Shown piece after piece: positions 8,199-16,431 of a stretch of DNA of 64,000 nucleotides. The translations under genes were made by a program, and so were the position numbers. The DNA is from Stenotrophomonas sp. 610A2 (GTDB lineage Bacteria; Pseudomonadota; Gammaproteobacteria; Xanthomonadales; Xanthomonadaceae), in assembly GCF_030549615.1 (NCBI RefSeq), contig NZ_CP130832.1:1302001-1366000 (forward strand), read 5' to 3'. The notes under the pieces are model-generated. The model was given only the letters and a program-made list of their open reading frames with translations, had not been told where the DNA came from and made no database searches. The stretch's first letter is position 1, and each line of letters opens with the position of its first letter.

Positions 8199-8942
8199 AT
8201 GAGCAAGCCATTGCAGGGTGAAATCGCGCTGGTAACCGGCGCAAGCCGCGGTATCGGTGCTGCCATTGCCGACGAACTGGCCGCGCTCGGCGCGACCGTC
8301 ATCGGCACCGCCACCACCGACAACGGCGCCGCCGCCATCGGTACGCGTCTGGCCGCAGTTGGCGGCCACGGCCGCGCACTGAACGTGACCGAGCCGGGCG
8401 CGGTGGATGCGCTGATCGACGCGGTGAGCAAGGAATTCGGTGCCATCAGCATCCTGGTCAACAACGCCGGCATCACCCGCGACAACCTGCTGATGCGTAT
8501 GAAGGACGAGGACTGGCAGGCCATCCTCGACACCAACCTGACCAGCGTTTACCGCACCTCCAAGGCGGTGATGCGCGGCATGATGAAGGCGCGCAAGGGC
8601 CGCATCATCAACATCGCTTCCGTCATCGGTGTCACCGGCAATGCCGGCCAGGCCAACTATGCGGCCGCCAAGGCTGGCATCATTGCGTTCTCCAAGTCGC
8701 TGGCCAAGGAAATCGGCAGCCGCGGCGTGACCGTCAACGTGGTCGCACCGGGCTTCATCGACACGGACATGACCAAGGATCTGCCCGAGGACGCCAAGTC
8801 GGCGATGCTCGGCCAGGTCGCGCTGGGCCGCCTCGGCGAGCCCGCAGACATCGCCAAGGCGGTGGCGTTCCTGGCCGGTCCGTCGGCCAGTTACATCACC
8901 GGCGAAACCCTTCACGTGAACGGCGGTTTGTACATGCCGTAA
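8199..8942 (+). CDS. fabG: 3-oxoacyl-ACP reductase
   Basis: 247 residues, start MSKPLQGEIA preceded by AAGGAAC. A short-chain dehydrogenase that reduces 3-ketoacyl-ACP with NADPH. The cofactor motif TGASRGIG is at residues 13-20, NNAG at 88-91, and the catalytic residues are Ser141, Tyr154 and Lys158 (YAAAK). The C-terminus ITGETLHVNGGLYM is typical of FabG. An ATG at 8175 is in frame but has no ribosome site. It sits between fabD and acpP, as in the standard cluster. Confidence 0.97.
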   Translation: MSKPLQGEIALVTGASRGIGAAIADELAALGATVIGTATTDNGAAAIGTRLAAVGGHGRALNVTEPGAVDALIDAVSKEFGAISILVNNAGITRDNLLMRMKDEDWQAILDTNLTSVYRTSKAVMRGMMKARKGRIINIASVIGVTGNAGQANYAAAKAGIIAFSKSLAKEIGSRGVTVNVVAPGFIDTDMTKDLPEDAKSAMLGQVALGRLGEPADIAKAVAFLAGPSASYITGETLHVNGGLYMP

Positions 8943-9022
8943 GCGTGGCGTGCAGGGAATGCACCCAAGTGGTTGATTGTCGCGGCTTTTTTGTTCAGAA
9001 ACACCGCCGCTACGGTTTCCAC

Positions 9023-9062
9023 TACACTATCCCACGGCCAGCCCTGGGGGCTGGCGTCTTTT
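9023..9062 (+). promoter_or_regulatory. Possible acpP promoter -10 and leader hairpin
   Basis: TACACT at 9023-9028 is a reasonable -10, with no convincing -35. It is followed by GCCAGCCC, loop TGG, GGGCTGGC (9037-9055) and GTCTTTT. The hairpin could end read-through from fabG or protect the 5' end of an acpP transcript; the sequence does not decide. Confidence 0.4.
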
Positions 9063-9093
9063 GAACCACTACTCCATCTGGAGCGATATCCTA

Positions 9094-9333
9094 ATGAGCA
9101 CCATCGAAGAACGCGTCAAGAAGATTGTTGTTGAGCAGCTTGGCGTCAAGGAAGAAGAAGTCACCACCAGCGCATCGTTCGTCGATGACCTGGGCGCAGA
9201 CTCGCTGGACACCGTCGAGCTGGTGATGGCGCTGGAAGAAGAGTTCGAGTGCGAAATCCCGGACGAAGAAGCTGAGAAGATCGGCACCGTCCAGGCTGCC
9301 ATCGACTACGTCAAGGCACACGTCAAGGCCTGA
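9094..9333 (+). CDS. acpP: Acyl carrier protein
   Basis: 79 residues, strongly acidic, beginning [17 protein letters not shown]. The phosphopantetheine attachment site is Ser37 in [11 protein letters not shown]. It carries growing acyl chains through the fab enzymes encoded around it. An in-frame ATG lies upstream at 8977, but the start at 9094 gives the conserved length and N-terminus. Hairpins on both sides suggest it is also made as a separate short transcript, as expected for one of the most abundant cell proteins. Confidence 0.98.
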   Translation: MSTIEERVKKIVVEQLGVKEEEVTTSASFVDDLGADSLDTVELVMALEEEFECEIPDEEAEKIGTVQAAIDYVKAHVKA

Positions 9334-9388
9334 TCCAGGTCTGACAAGGCGCGGTCGGCAAGCCTGTCTGCCGCGTTGCAAACCCATG

Positions 9389-9416
9389 GGGCCGCTGATG
9401 CGGCCCCGTGCTTTTA
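9389..9416 (+). terminator. Rho-independent-type terminator after acpP
   Basis: GGGGCCGC, loop TGAT, GCGGCCCC followed by GTGCTTTT. The perfect 8-bp GC stem with a short T run is probably a partial terminator that raises acpP output over fabF. Confidence 0.7.
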
Positions 9417-9456
9417 AGCTTGAATCTCCCCGCGTGCGGGGCCAGGAGAATCCGCA

Positions 9457-10719
9457 ATGAGTCGTCGCGTAGTTGTTACCGGCATGGGCATGGTGTCGCC
9501 GCTGGGCAATGATCTGGCCAGCAGCTGGGAAGGCATCATCAACGGCCGTTCGGGCATCGGCCCGCTGACGAATGTTGCAGATAACTATCTGGAACGTTTC
9601 ACCACCAAAATTGCAGGTGAGGTCAGGGATTTCGACATCACCGCCGACAACCCCTTGTTCGGCAAGTATCGGGTCAGTGGCAAGGATGCCAAGAAGATGG
9701 ACCCGTTCATCCATTACGGCCTGGGTGCCGCCTTCATGGCGCTGCACGACTCCGGCCTGGAAATCACCGACGCCAACGCTGAGCGCATTGGCGCCATCGT
9801 CGGTGCCGGCATCGGCGGCCTGCTCGGCATCGAAGAGCAGACCATCGAGTTCCACGAAGGCAAGAAGATCTCGCCGTTCTACGTGCCCAAGACCATCATC
9901 AACATGTTGCCGGGCCAGCTGAGCATCATCGCCGGGCTGAAGGGTCCGTCGTTCTCGGCAGTGTCGGCCTGCGCCACGTCCAACCATTCCATCGGAACGG
10001 CGATGCGCATGATCCAGTACGGCGACGCCGACGTGATGGTCGCCGGTGGCGCCGAGCGTGGCTCCTCGCCGACCGCACTGGGCGGCTTCTGCGCGATGAA
10101 GGCCATGTCCACCCGCAACGACGACCCGACCAAGGCCTCGCGTCCGTGGGACCAGGGCCGTGACGGCTTCGTACTGGGCGACGGTGCCGGCATCCTGATC
10201 CTGGAAGAGTACGAGCACGCCAAGGCGCGCGGCGCCAAGATCTACTGCGAGCTGGCTGGCTTCGGCGCAAGCTCCGACGCGTACCACATGACCGCCCCGA
10301 GCGAGAACGGCGAAGGCGCCGCCCGCTGCATGGTTGCGGCGATGAAGGACGCAGGCGTCACCCCGGAGCAGGTGGGCTACCTAAACGCACACGGCACCTC
10401 GACGCCGCTGGGCGACCTGGGCGAGACCATGGCGATGAAGACCGCCTTCGGCGAGCACGCCTACAAGATGCTGGTCAGCTCGACCAAGTCGATGACCGGC
10501 CACCTGCTGGGTGCAGCGGGCGGCGTGGAAGCGATCTTCTCGGTGATGGCGCTGAACACTGGCATCATCCCGCCGACGATCAACCTGGAAAACCCGAGCG
10601 AAGGCTGCGACCTGGACTACGTGCCGAACGTGGCCCGCAAGGCCGACGTGGACGTGGTGATGTCGAACGGCTTCGGCTTCGGCGGCACCAACGGCACGCT
10701 GGTGTTCAAGCGGATTTAA
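9457..10719 (+). CDS. fabF: Beta-ketoacyl-ACP synthase II
   Basis: 420 residues. It elongates acyl-ACP by decarboxylative condensation with malonyl-ACP. The Cys-His-His triad of the KAS I/II class is present: Cys172 in [11 protein letters not shown], His312 in [11 protein letters not shown] and His349 in [12 protein letters not shown]. It ends with the conserved [13 protein letters not shown]. The start has GCCAGGAGAATCCGCA upstream, an AGGAG ribosome site. It closes the fab part of the cluster and is separated from pabB by a repeat-rich 295-bp gap. Confidence 0.97.
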   Translation: MSRRVVVTGMGMVSPLGNDLASSWEGIINGRSGIGPLTNVADNYLERFTTKIAGEVRDFDITADNPLFGKYRVSGKDAKKMDPFIHYGLGAAFMALHDSGLEITDANAERIGAIVGAGIGGLLGIEEQTIEFHEGKKISPFYVPKTIINMLPGQLSIIAGLKGPSFSAVSACATSNHSIGTAMRMIQYGDADVMVAGGAERGSSPTALGGFCAMKAMSTRNDDPTKASRPWDQGRDGFVLGDGAGILILEEYEHAKARGAKIYCELAGFGASSDAYHMTAPSENGEGAARCMVAAMKDAGVTPEQVGYLNAHGTSTPLGDLGETMAMKTAFGEHAYKMLVSSTKSMTGHLLGAAGGVEAIFSVMALNTGIIPPTINLENPSEGCDLDYVPNVARKADVDVVMSNGFGFGGTNGTLVFKRI

Positions 10720-10768
10720 AGCGGCGTTTCGGCTTTGCTTGAGGCTTGCGCTTCCAGCATTGCTTGTA

Positions 10769-10818
10769 GCTCCCGCTCGTCGCTTTGCTTGAAGCTCCCG
10801 CTCGTCGCTTTGCTTGAA
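10769..10818 (+). repeat. Exact 25-bp tandem duplication
   Basis: Two identical back-to-back 25-bp units, 10769-10793 and 10794-10818, each starting GCTCCCGCTCGTCG, inside a run of GCTTTGCTTGA-like sequence. It looks like recent slippage in noncoding DNA. Confidence 0.9.
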
Positions 10819-10856
10819 GCTTTTGGCTGTTGCTTTGCTCAAGGCTTTGCTCAAAG

Positions 10857-10980
10857 CCCCTCTCCCGCAAGCGGGAGAGGGGTTGGGGTGAGGGCAGCTT
10901 TAACGCTCCAAAAGCTTTAATAGCTTTAAAAGCTCCCCTCATCCGCCCTTCGGGCACCTTCTCCCGCAGGCGGGAGAAGG
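10857..10980. repeat. Pair of CCCTCTCCCGC-type hairpin repeats
   Basis: CCCCTCTCCCGC and its complement form a tight hairpin at 10857-10882, followed by TTGGGGTGAGGG. A second, similar hairpin (CCTTCTCCCGC arms) is at 10957-10980. The same family recurs at 62491-62530. It fills most of the fabF-pabB gap and leaves no room for a gene. Confidence 0.8.
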
Positions 10981-11014
10981 GAACAGCCTGCATTTCTGAC
11001 ATTTCGGGCCCACG

Positions 11015-12367
11015 ATGCACATCCTCCCCCTGCACGCCGACACCGACCTGCTGGCGCTGCATCGGCTCGCACCGCATCGCTATCCGGTCCTGCTTGAATC
11101 CACCGCCGCCGGCAAGCTCGGCCAGTGGGACATGCTGCTGATCGCCAACGGCAGCCAACTCCTGCTCAACCCCGACGGCAGCTTGCAACGCGAAGACGGC
11201 AGCCCAGCCGAAGGCGACTTCCTCTCCGCACTCGATCGCGACTGGCAATCCCTGCGCCAAGCCCGCAACCCGATGGAAGCGGACATCCCGTTCCGTGGCG
11301 GCTGGGCCCTGCTGCTCGATTACGAACTGGCCCAGCAGATCGAACCCATCCTGCAGCTGCCACAACGCAGTGACGGCCTGCCAACCGCGATCGCACTACG
11401 CTGCCCAGCAGCGGTACTGCGCGAGCGCGACAGCGGCCGCTGCATCGCCATCGCCGAAGACGACGCAGCAGACCTGCTCAGCCAGCTCCAGCACGATCAA
11501 AGCGAAGCCGCACAGCTGCCAGCCTTGCCGCAGTGGAACGGCCCCAGCGCCATCAACGAAGACGCAGGCGAGCGCTTCACCGATGGCGTGCACAAGGTCA
11601 TCGACTACCTGCATGCAGGCGACGTCTTCCAGGTAAACCTGTCGCGCCGCTGGCAGGCGCAGTTCGACGCGCCGCTCGCACCCGAAGCGCTGTACGCGCG
11701 CCTGCGCACCGCAAACCCCGCACCCTTCGCTGGCCTGTTCACGGCCGCCGGCCGCGCCGTGGTCAGCTCCTCGCCGGAGCGTCTGGTCTCGGTCAGCGGC
11801 GATGTGGTGCAGACCCGCCCGATTGCTGGCACCCGCCCGCGCTTTGCAGGCGACGACGATGCCGCCCGAATCCAGGAACTGGTCGGCCATCCCAAGGAGC
11901 GCGCCGAGCACGTGATGCTGATCGACCTGGAGCGCAACGACCTCGGCCGCATCGCCGCACCCGGCAGCGTCGAGGTCGATGAACTGATGATCGTGGAGAG
12001 CTACGCCCACGTGCATCACATCGTCAGCAACGTGCGCGCACGCCTGCGCCCGGAAGTCACCCCGGGCGAAGTGATCGCGGCCACGTTCCCTGGCGGCACC
12101 ATCACCGGCTGCCCCAAGGTGCGCTGTATGGAGATCATCGCCGAGCTGGAACAGACCGCCCGTGGTGCCTATACCGGCGCCTTCGGCTGGCTGAACCGCG
12201 ATGGCGACATGGACCTGAACATCCTGATCCGCACCGCGGAAGTGCAGGGCAGCACCGCCAGCTTCCGTACCGGTGCCGGCATCGTGGTGGATTCGGTGGC
12301 TGATAAGGAATTGGACGAAACCCGGGCCAAGGCGCGCGGGCTATTGCGTGCGCTCGATCCACAATGA
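11015..12367 (+). CDS. pabB: Aminodeoxychorismate synthase component I-like chorismate-binding enzyme
   Basis: 450 residues. The C-terminal half (from about 190) is a full chorismate-binding domain: VFQVNLSRRW, SSSPERLVS, DLERNDLGR, ESYAHVHHIVSNV, FPGGTITGCPKVR and GAYTGAFGWL. Position in the fab/folate cluster and the chain length favour PabB, which makes 4-amino-4-deoxychorismate for folate. However, the PIKGT motif with the PabB-specific lysine reads PIAGTRPR here (Ala271), as in anthranilate synthase TrpE. PabC and the glutamine amidotransferase subunit are not encoded nearby. The function is therefore probable, not certain. Confidence 0.82.
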   Translation: MHILPLHADTDLLALHRLAPHRYPVLLESTAAGKLGQWDMLLIANGSQLLLNPDGSLQREDGSPAEGDFLSALDRDWQSLRQARNPMEADIPFRGGWALLLDYELAQQIEPILQLPQRSDGLPTAIALRCPAAVLRERDSGRCIAIAEDDAADLLSQLQHDQSEAAQLPALPQWNGPSAINEDAGERFTDGVHKVIDYLHAGDVFQVNLSRRWQAQFDAPLAPEALYARLRTANPAPFAGLFTAAGRAVVSSSPERLVSVSGDVVQTRPIAGTRPRFAGDDDAARIQELVGHPKERAEHVMLIDLERNDLGRIAAPGSVEVDELMIVESYAHVHHIVSNVRARLRPEVTPGEVIAATFPGGTITGCPKVRCMEIIAELEQTARGAYTGAFGWLNRDGDMDLNILIRTAEVQGSTASFRTGAGIVVDSVADKELDETRAKARGLLRALDPQ

Positions 12368-12439
12368 TGAACGCCGTTTTGGCTGGCGTTGCCGCCAGCG
12401 CGGTATCCTGCGCATCCACTATTTGAAGACGGGGTGACC

Positions 12440-13498
12440 ATGGCGGGTGCCAAGCGCGGATGTCTGTTGGTGCTGGCGGTGTTGTTGCTGCTGGTCGCCT
12501 TGGCAGGCGCAGGTGCGGCCTGGTTGTGGCAGCGGCAGGGCAGCTTTGCCGATGCGCCGCTGACCCCGTCCGAGCAGAGCGTCAGCATCGCCTCCGGTGA
12601 TTCGCTCAACAGCGTGCTGCGCAAGCTGCGCGCGGCCGGCGTCGACGAAGGTGACGACCTGCAATGGCAGCTGCTGGCCCGCCAGCTCGACGCCGCCGGC
12701 AAGCTGAAGATCGGCGAATACGCACTCGACCCGGCACTCACGCCGCGCCAGCTGCTGTTGAACATGCGCCAGGGCAAGGTGCTGCAATACCGCGTCACCA
12801 TCGTCGAAGGCTGGAACATCCGCCAGCTGCGTGCTGCCCTGGCGCGTGCGCAGCCGCTGCAGCACGAAACGACCGACCTGTCCGACACCGAGCTGATGGC
12901 CAAGATCGGCTTTGCCGACCAGCACCCGGAAGGCCGCTTCCTGCCGGAAACCTACATCTACCAGCGCGGCGACAGCGACGTGGACGTGCTCGAGCGCGCC
13001 CATGCTGCGATGGAGAAGGAACTGGATGCCGCCTGGGCCGAGCGCAGCGACGATCTGCCGCTGAAGTCGCCTTACGAGCTGCTGATCCTCGCCTCGATCA
13101 TCGAGAAGGAAACCGGCCTGGCCAGTGAGCGCCCGCAGATTGCCGGTGTGTTCGCGCGGCGCCTGAAGATGGGCATGCGCCTGCAGACCGACCCGACCGT
13201 GATCTACGGCATCGGCAGCGCCTACGACGGCAATATCCGCAAGGTGCACCTGACCACCGACACGCCGTACAACACCTATACCCGCGCCGGCCTCACGCCG
13301 ACGCCGATCGCCATGCCAGGCCGCGACGCGCTGCATGCCGCCGCCAAGCCGGCACCGGGCGATGCGCTGTACTTCGTCGCCGTCGGCGATGGCAGCGGCG
13401 CGCATGTGTTCTCCGCGTCCTATACCGATCACAACAGCGCCGTCGCCGAGTATTTGAAGCGGCTGCGTGCGAAGCGCAGCGAGGCGGCGGCGCAATGA
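12440..13498 (+). CDS. mltG: Endolytic murein transglycosylase
   Basis: 352 residues. One N-terminal membrane helix (about residues 8-30) anchors a periplasmic YceG domain. The catalytic glutamate is Glu222 in ASIIEKETGLASE, equivalent to E. coli Glu218; the following RLKMGMRLQTDPTVIYG and TPYNTYTRAGL blocks are family hallmarks. MltG cuts nascent glycan strands and so sets their length. The ATG at 12440 gives the normal start; a longer frame begins at 12389. In E. coli tmk lies between mltG and holB, but here only 34 bp separate them. Confidence 0.96.
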   Translation: MAGAKRGCLLVLAVLLLLVALAGAGAAWLWQRQGSFADAPLTPSEQSVSIASGDSLNSVLRKLRAAGVDEGDDLQWQLLARQLDAAGKLKIGEYALDPALTPRQLLLNMRQGKVLQYRVTIVEGWNIRQLRAALARAQPLQHETTDLSDTELMAKIGFADQHPEGRFLPETYIYQRGDSDVDVLERAHAAMEKELDAAWAERSDDLPLKSPYELLILASIIEKETGLASERPQIAGVFARRLKMGMRLQTDPTVIYGIGSAYDGNIRKVHLTTDTPYNTYTRAGLTPTPIAMPGRDALHAAAKPAPGDALYFVAVGDGSGAHVFSASYTDHNSAVAEYLKRLRAKRSEAAAQ

Positions 13499-13532
13499 GC
13501 GGCATGACTCGAATGATCTACAGGACGTCCCG

Positions 13533-14492
13533 ATGAGCGAAGCACTGGCCCCTTGGCAGCAGCGCGTCTATGACCAGACCGTGGCTGCACTGGACGTGGG
13601 CCGGCTCGGCCATGGCTTGCTGCTGTGCGGCCCGGCCGGCATGGGCAAGCGTGCGGTGGCGATGCGGCTGGCCGCGCATGTGCTCAACCACGGCGAGGAC
13701 GCGGCGGCACGCCAGCGCAACGCGCAGTTGATCGCCGCCGGCACCCACCCGGACCTGCAGTTCACCAGCTTCATCCCCAACAAGACCGGCGACAAGCTCC
13801 GCACCGAGATCGTCATCGAACAGGTGCGCGAGATCTCGCAGAAGCTGGCGTTGACCCCGCATTACGGCGTGGCCCAGGTGGTCATCGTCGATCCGGCCGA
13901 CGCCATCAACCGCGCCGCCTGCAATGCGTTGTTGAAGACGCTGGAAGAGCCATCGCCGGGCCGCTACCTGTGGCTGCTCAGTGCCGACCCGGCGCGCCTG
14001 CCGCAGACCATCCGCAGCCGCTGCCAGCGCCTCGAGTTCCGCATGCCGCCGCGTGAGGAAGCCATGGCCTGGCTGCAGTCGCGTGGCTATACCGAAGGCG
14101 TAGCGCGTGAAGCACTGGACGCCACCCGCGGCCACCCGGCATTGGCCGACCAGTGGCTGCAGGGTGAGGGCATGGCCCTGCGCCGGCAGGTGGCCAGCGA
14201 GCTGGAGCAGCTGCTGGCCGGCAAGCTGGGCAGCGTCGAGCTGGCCCAGCGCTGGACCGGCGACGACAACGCCGACCTGCGCCTGCGCCATGCCGCCGAC
14301 CTGGCACTGAAGAAAGCGGCCGACGGCTTGACCGATCCGGCCCGATTGAACAAGCTGGCTGCCTGGTTTGACGCCGCCAATCGCACCCGCGACCTGCTGC
14401 GCACCACCATCCGCGCCGACCTGGCCGTGGTGGAGCTGCTGCTGGCATGGGGCGCGGCCAACCAAGTGCAATCCAAGGGGACTATTCGATGA
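13533..14492 (+). CDS. holB: DNA polymerase III subunit delta prime
   Basis: 319 residues with an AAA+ fold: Walker-like GPAGMGKRA near the N-terminus, DPADAINRAACNALLKTLEEP (sensor/SRC region, residues about 115-135) and SRCQRLEF. Delta prime is a fixed part of the clamp loader. The four-cysteine zinc module that E. coli delta prime has just before the AGTHPD motif is absent; ARQRNAQLIAAGTHPDLQ stands there. The stop overlaps the pilZ start as ATGA, so the two are coupled. Confidence 0.93.
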   Translation: MSEALAPWQQRVYDQTVAALDVGRLGHGLLLCGPAGMGKRAVAMRLAAHVLNHGEDAAARQRNAQLIAAGTHPDLQFTSFIPNKTGDKLRTEIVIEQVREISQKLALTPHYGVAQVVIVDPADAINRAACNALLKTLEEPSPGRYLWLLSADPARLPQTIRSRCQRLEFRMPPREEAMAWLQSRGYTEGVAREALDATRGHPALADQWLQGEGMALRRQVASELEQLLAGKLGSVELAQRWTGDDNADLRLRHAADLALKKAADGLTDPARLNKLAAWFDAANRTRDLLRTTIRADLAVVELLLAWGAANQVQSKGTIR

Positions 14493-14842
14493 GTGCGACG
14501 AACGCCCGCCAGGGCATCCTTTCGCTGGCGGTAAAGGACAAGGCAGCGCTGTACGGCGCCTACATGCCGTTCGTGAAGAACGGTGGCGTCTTCGTGCCCA
14601 CGCCCAAGCGCTACTTCCTCGGCGACGAGGTGTTCCTGCTGCTGACCCTGCCGGACTCCAGCGAGCGCCTTCCGGTCGCCGGCAAGGTGGTCTGGGTCAC
14701 CCCGCTGGGCGCACAGGGCAACCGCCAGGCCGGCATCGGCGTGCAGCTGGCTGACGGCGTCGACGGCGAGGCCATCCGCAACAAGATCGAGACCCTGCTG
14801 GCTGGCACATCCAGCTCGGACAAGCCCACGCAGACGATGTGA
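14489..14842 (+). CDS. pilZ: Type IV pilus biogenesis protein PilZ
   Basis: 117 residues with a single PilZ domain. The RxxxR and (D/N)xSxxG motifs that bind cyclic di-GMP in YcgR-type proteins are missing; the corresponding part reads FVKNGGVFVPT. This is the class typified by P. aeruginosa PilZ and its Xanthomonas orthologue, which act in pilus assembly through the PilB ATPase and FimX and not as direct c-di-GMP sensors. It is coupled to holB by a 4-base overlap and sits at the end of the fab-holB cluster, a common Xanthomonad arrangement. Confidence 0.92.
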   Translation: MSATNARQGILSLAVKDKAALYGAYMPFVKNGGVFVPTPKRYFLGDEVFLLLTLPDSSERLPVAGKVVWVTPLGAQGNRQAGIGVQLADGVDGEAIRNKIETLLAGTSSSDKPTQTM

Positions 14843-14861
14843 AATCGTGTGAAGAAAGATG

Positions 14862-14889
14862 TTGACGTGTTCGCTCAGCCCCCTATAAT
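14862..14889 (+). promoter_or_regulatory. Promoter of tRNA-Val
   Basis: TTGACG (14862-14867), a 16-bp spacer and a perfect TATAAT (14884-14889). The GC-rich stretch AGCGGCCCGC just after the -10 resembles the discriminator of stringently controlled stable-RNA promoters. Confidence 0.85.
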
Positions 14890-14905
14890 GAGCGGCCCGC
14901 AACAC

Positions 14906-14980
14906 GGGCGGTTAGCTCAGCGGTAGAGCATTGCCTTCACACGGCAAGGGTCACAGGTTCGATCCCTGTACCGCCCACCA
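14906..14980 (+). tRNA. tRNA-Val (CAC)
   Basis: A 75-nt gene including an encoded CCA. Acceptor GGGCGGT pairs with ACCGCCC, the D arm reads AGCTCAGCGGTAGAGC and the T arm is CACAGGTTCGATCCCTGT. The anticodon loop is TTCACAC with anticodon CAC at 14938-14940, decoding GUG valine. Confidence 0.97.
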
Positions 14981-15002
14981 TCAAAATTTGAGTGTTGCAG
15001 AC

Positions 15003-15026
15003 AAAACCGGCGAAAGCCGGTTTTTT
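15003..15026 (+). terminator. Terminator of tRNA-Val
   Basis: AAAACCGGC, GAAA tetraloop, GCCGGTTTT with a T-rich end (TTTTTT). A clean intrinsic terminator 22 bp after the tRNA. The 250 bp beyond it hold no supported gene. Confidence 0.92.
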
Positions 15027-15278
15027 CGTAAGCGCAGTACGCAATTCCTTGCTGGTGCCTGAGGAAACATGCGCGGGTTGCCAGATTTGTCGGACATAAC
15101 TTCGCAAGAAGTCCGATGATCCGACGTGGTTTCCTTGGAATGCTCGGTGGGATAGTCCTGCGTCGCAGGACTTGGTTGGTTGCGCCGGGACTTATCGCCC
15201 TGCTGGCGGGCAGCGGAGGATGGCCGGGTTGCGGGAGGCGGCCGGGACGAATCGAAGGGTGGAAGCATGATTCAGCAC

Positions 15279-15824
15279 CTACGAGTAGTCGCCGACATGA
15301 CCGGTGAACATGATGTCGATCTTGTCCAAACACTGGCTGGAAGCCGTTTGTGCTGCCATCAGGCGCTCATAGAACTTCCTGTAGGATCTGACTCGAGCGT
15401 GGTCGGCCTCGGTTTCTGCTAGTTCCCTAGCCCGATAGATGTTGAAGACCACGGCGCTGGCCTTCTCTCTTGCATCGCCAAGCGATCTAAGGCTGCCGGA
15501 AAGGATGTCTACCGATTTGTGGTTGATCAACTGCTGCGCGAGCGGGCCAATCGGCCCAGACTCGCCACCGAAACTCACTGGCGATTCTTCCCTGAGTATT
15601 GTGGCAATCAATCGACCGATGTCTTGCACATGGGGGAGCATCTGGGCAGCGGCTGCGACGCTATTGGCATGATCGTCAGCCGTCTTTTGCTTTTTTGTTG
15701 ATCGCGACTGAAGCGCTGGGACAAGCAGCGCGACAACAATGGCGACGACGGAAGCAACGGCTTGAAACCAAGCAGCCTGCACTTCGGGTTTGAGTGCGCA
15801 CCAACCAACAAGTTCACAGTCCAT
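15279..15824 (-). CDS. Hypothetical single-pass membrane protein
   Basis: 181 residues from the ATG at 15824, chosen because AGGGGG stands 6 bases upstream; an earlier start at 15854 is in frame. One strong membrane helix (about residues 19-38, FQAVASVVAIVVALLVPALQ) is followed by a charged, largely helical cytoplasmic part. I recognise no family. By eye it is less GC-rich than its neighbours, and it stands alone behind a tRNA gene, so it may be an accessory gene. No integrase or duplicated tRNA end is visible. Confidence 0.6.
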   Translation of the reverse strand: MDCELVGWCALKPEVQAAWFQAVASVVAIVVALLVPALQSRSTKKQKTADDHANSVAAAAQMLPHVQDIGRLIATILREESPVSFGGESGPIGPLAQQLINHKSVDILSGSLRSLGDAREKASAVVFNIYRARELAETEADHARVRSYRKFYERLMAAQTASSQCLDKIDIMFTGHVGDYS

Positions 15825-16142
15825 GTAGTTCCCCCTATTCAGTGGGGCAAGCATGAAGCGCGGAAACTAAATCAGCAATGCTGTGTAAGCCGCCGACGGC
15901 CATGTATGCGTTGTGCTAACCGGGCCAAGCTACGGGATCAGGTTGGCTTTTGTTGGTGTCGCTTCTTATCGTGTTGGCGCTGAAGTTGGGGGCGTATCAG
16001 TGAATGCCCCTTTTGCTGCTCCCGGGCACAGTCTGATTTCTTCCGCACCTATCTCAGTAAGTGTGGGCAGCTAGTCGGATTCGGCCTTCCTTAAGCATCT
16101 ATGCTGGGATGCCTGAATGATCAGGCCAACAAGGAAAGTGGC
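15825..16142. other. Gene-free AT-richer stretch
   Basis: About 318 bp with no convincing gene, tRNA or repeat. The base composition is AT-richer than the core genome, as in the two small genes flanking it. The last bases hold the AAGGAAAG ribosome site of the next gene. Confidence 0.5.
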
Positions 16143-16337
16143 ATGAAGAAGTGGATCAAGCGCGTTGTTGCGTGTGGCTTCCTTTCGATGGCTGCCTTTG
16201 GTGGTACGGCCTCGGCCTCATGGTGTGGAACGCCGTGTGTGACGTCGTACAACGCCTGCATTGCGCGCGGTACTGCGCCTGAGAAGTGCGAGGCGATTCT
16301 TGAAGCATGTCTGGAAGGGTTGTGCCCCAATGGCTGA
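16143..16337 (+). CDS. Small secreted cysteine-rich peptide of unknown function
   Basis: 64 residues, start preceded by AAGGAAAG. A typical signal peptide (MKKWIKRVVACGFLSMAAF) ends in ASA before SWCGTP, leaving a mature peptide of about 38 residues with six cysteines spaced C-x3-C-x6-C-x10-C-x6-C-x4-C. This spacing suits three disulfides, possibly in a helical hairpin. I recognise no family. It is monocistronic, with a terminator behind it. A secreted effector, a bacteriocin-like peptide or an envelope structural peptide are all possible. Confidence 0.7.
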   Translation: MKKWIKRVVACGFLSMAAFGGTASASWCGTPCVTSYNACIARGTAPEKCEAILEACLEGLCPNG

Positions 16338-16406
16338 GCATTCCCTGCATCATTGAGGTGAGGGGACAGGCTCGGCATGACGCCGAGTCTTGTCCTCAGA
16401 TAAACG

Positions 16407-16431
16407 AAAGCCGGCCTAGCGTCGGCTTTTT
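16407..16431 (+). terminator. Terminator after the cysteine-rich peptide gene
   Basis: AAAGCCG and CGGCTTT form the stem around GCCTAGCGT, with a T-rich end (CTTTTTCCC). It lies about 70 bp after the stop codon. Confidence 0.7.

Noticed and set aside
14917..15333. Minus-strand frame of 138 codons ending RYRDRTCDPCRVKAMLYR
   Set aside because: It runs antisense through the whole tRNA-Val and its terminator. The end sequence is the well-known false protein produced by reverse-translating tRNA genes.
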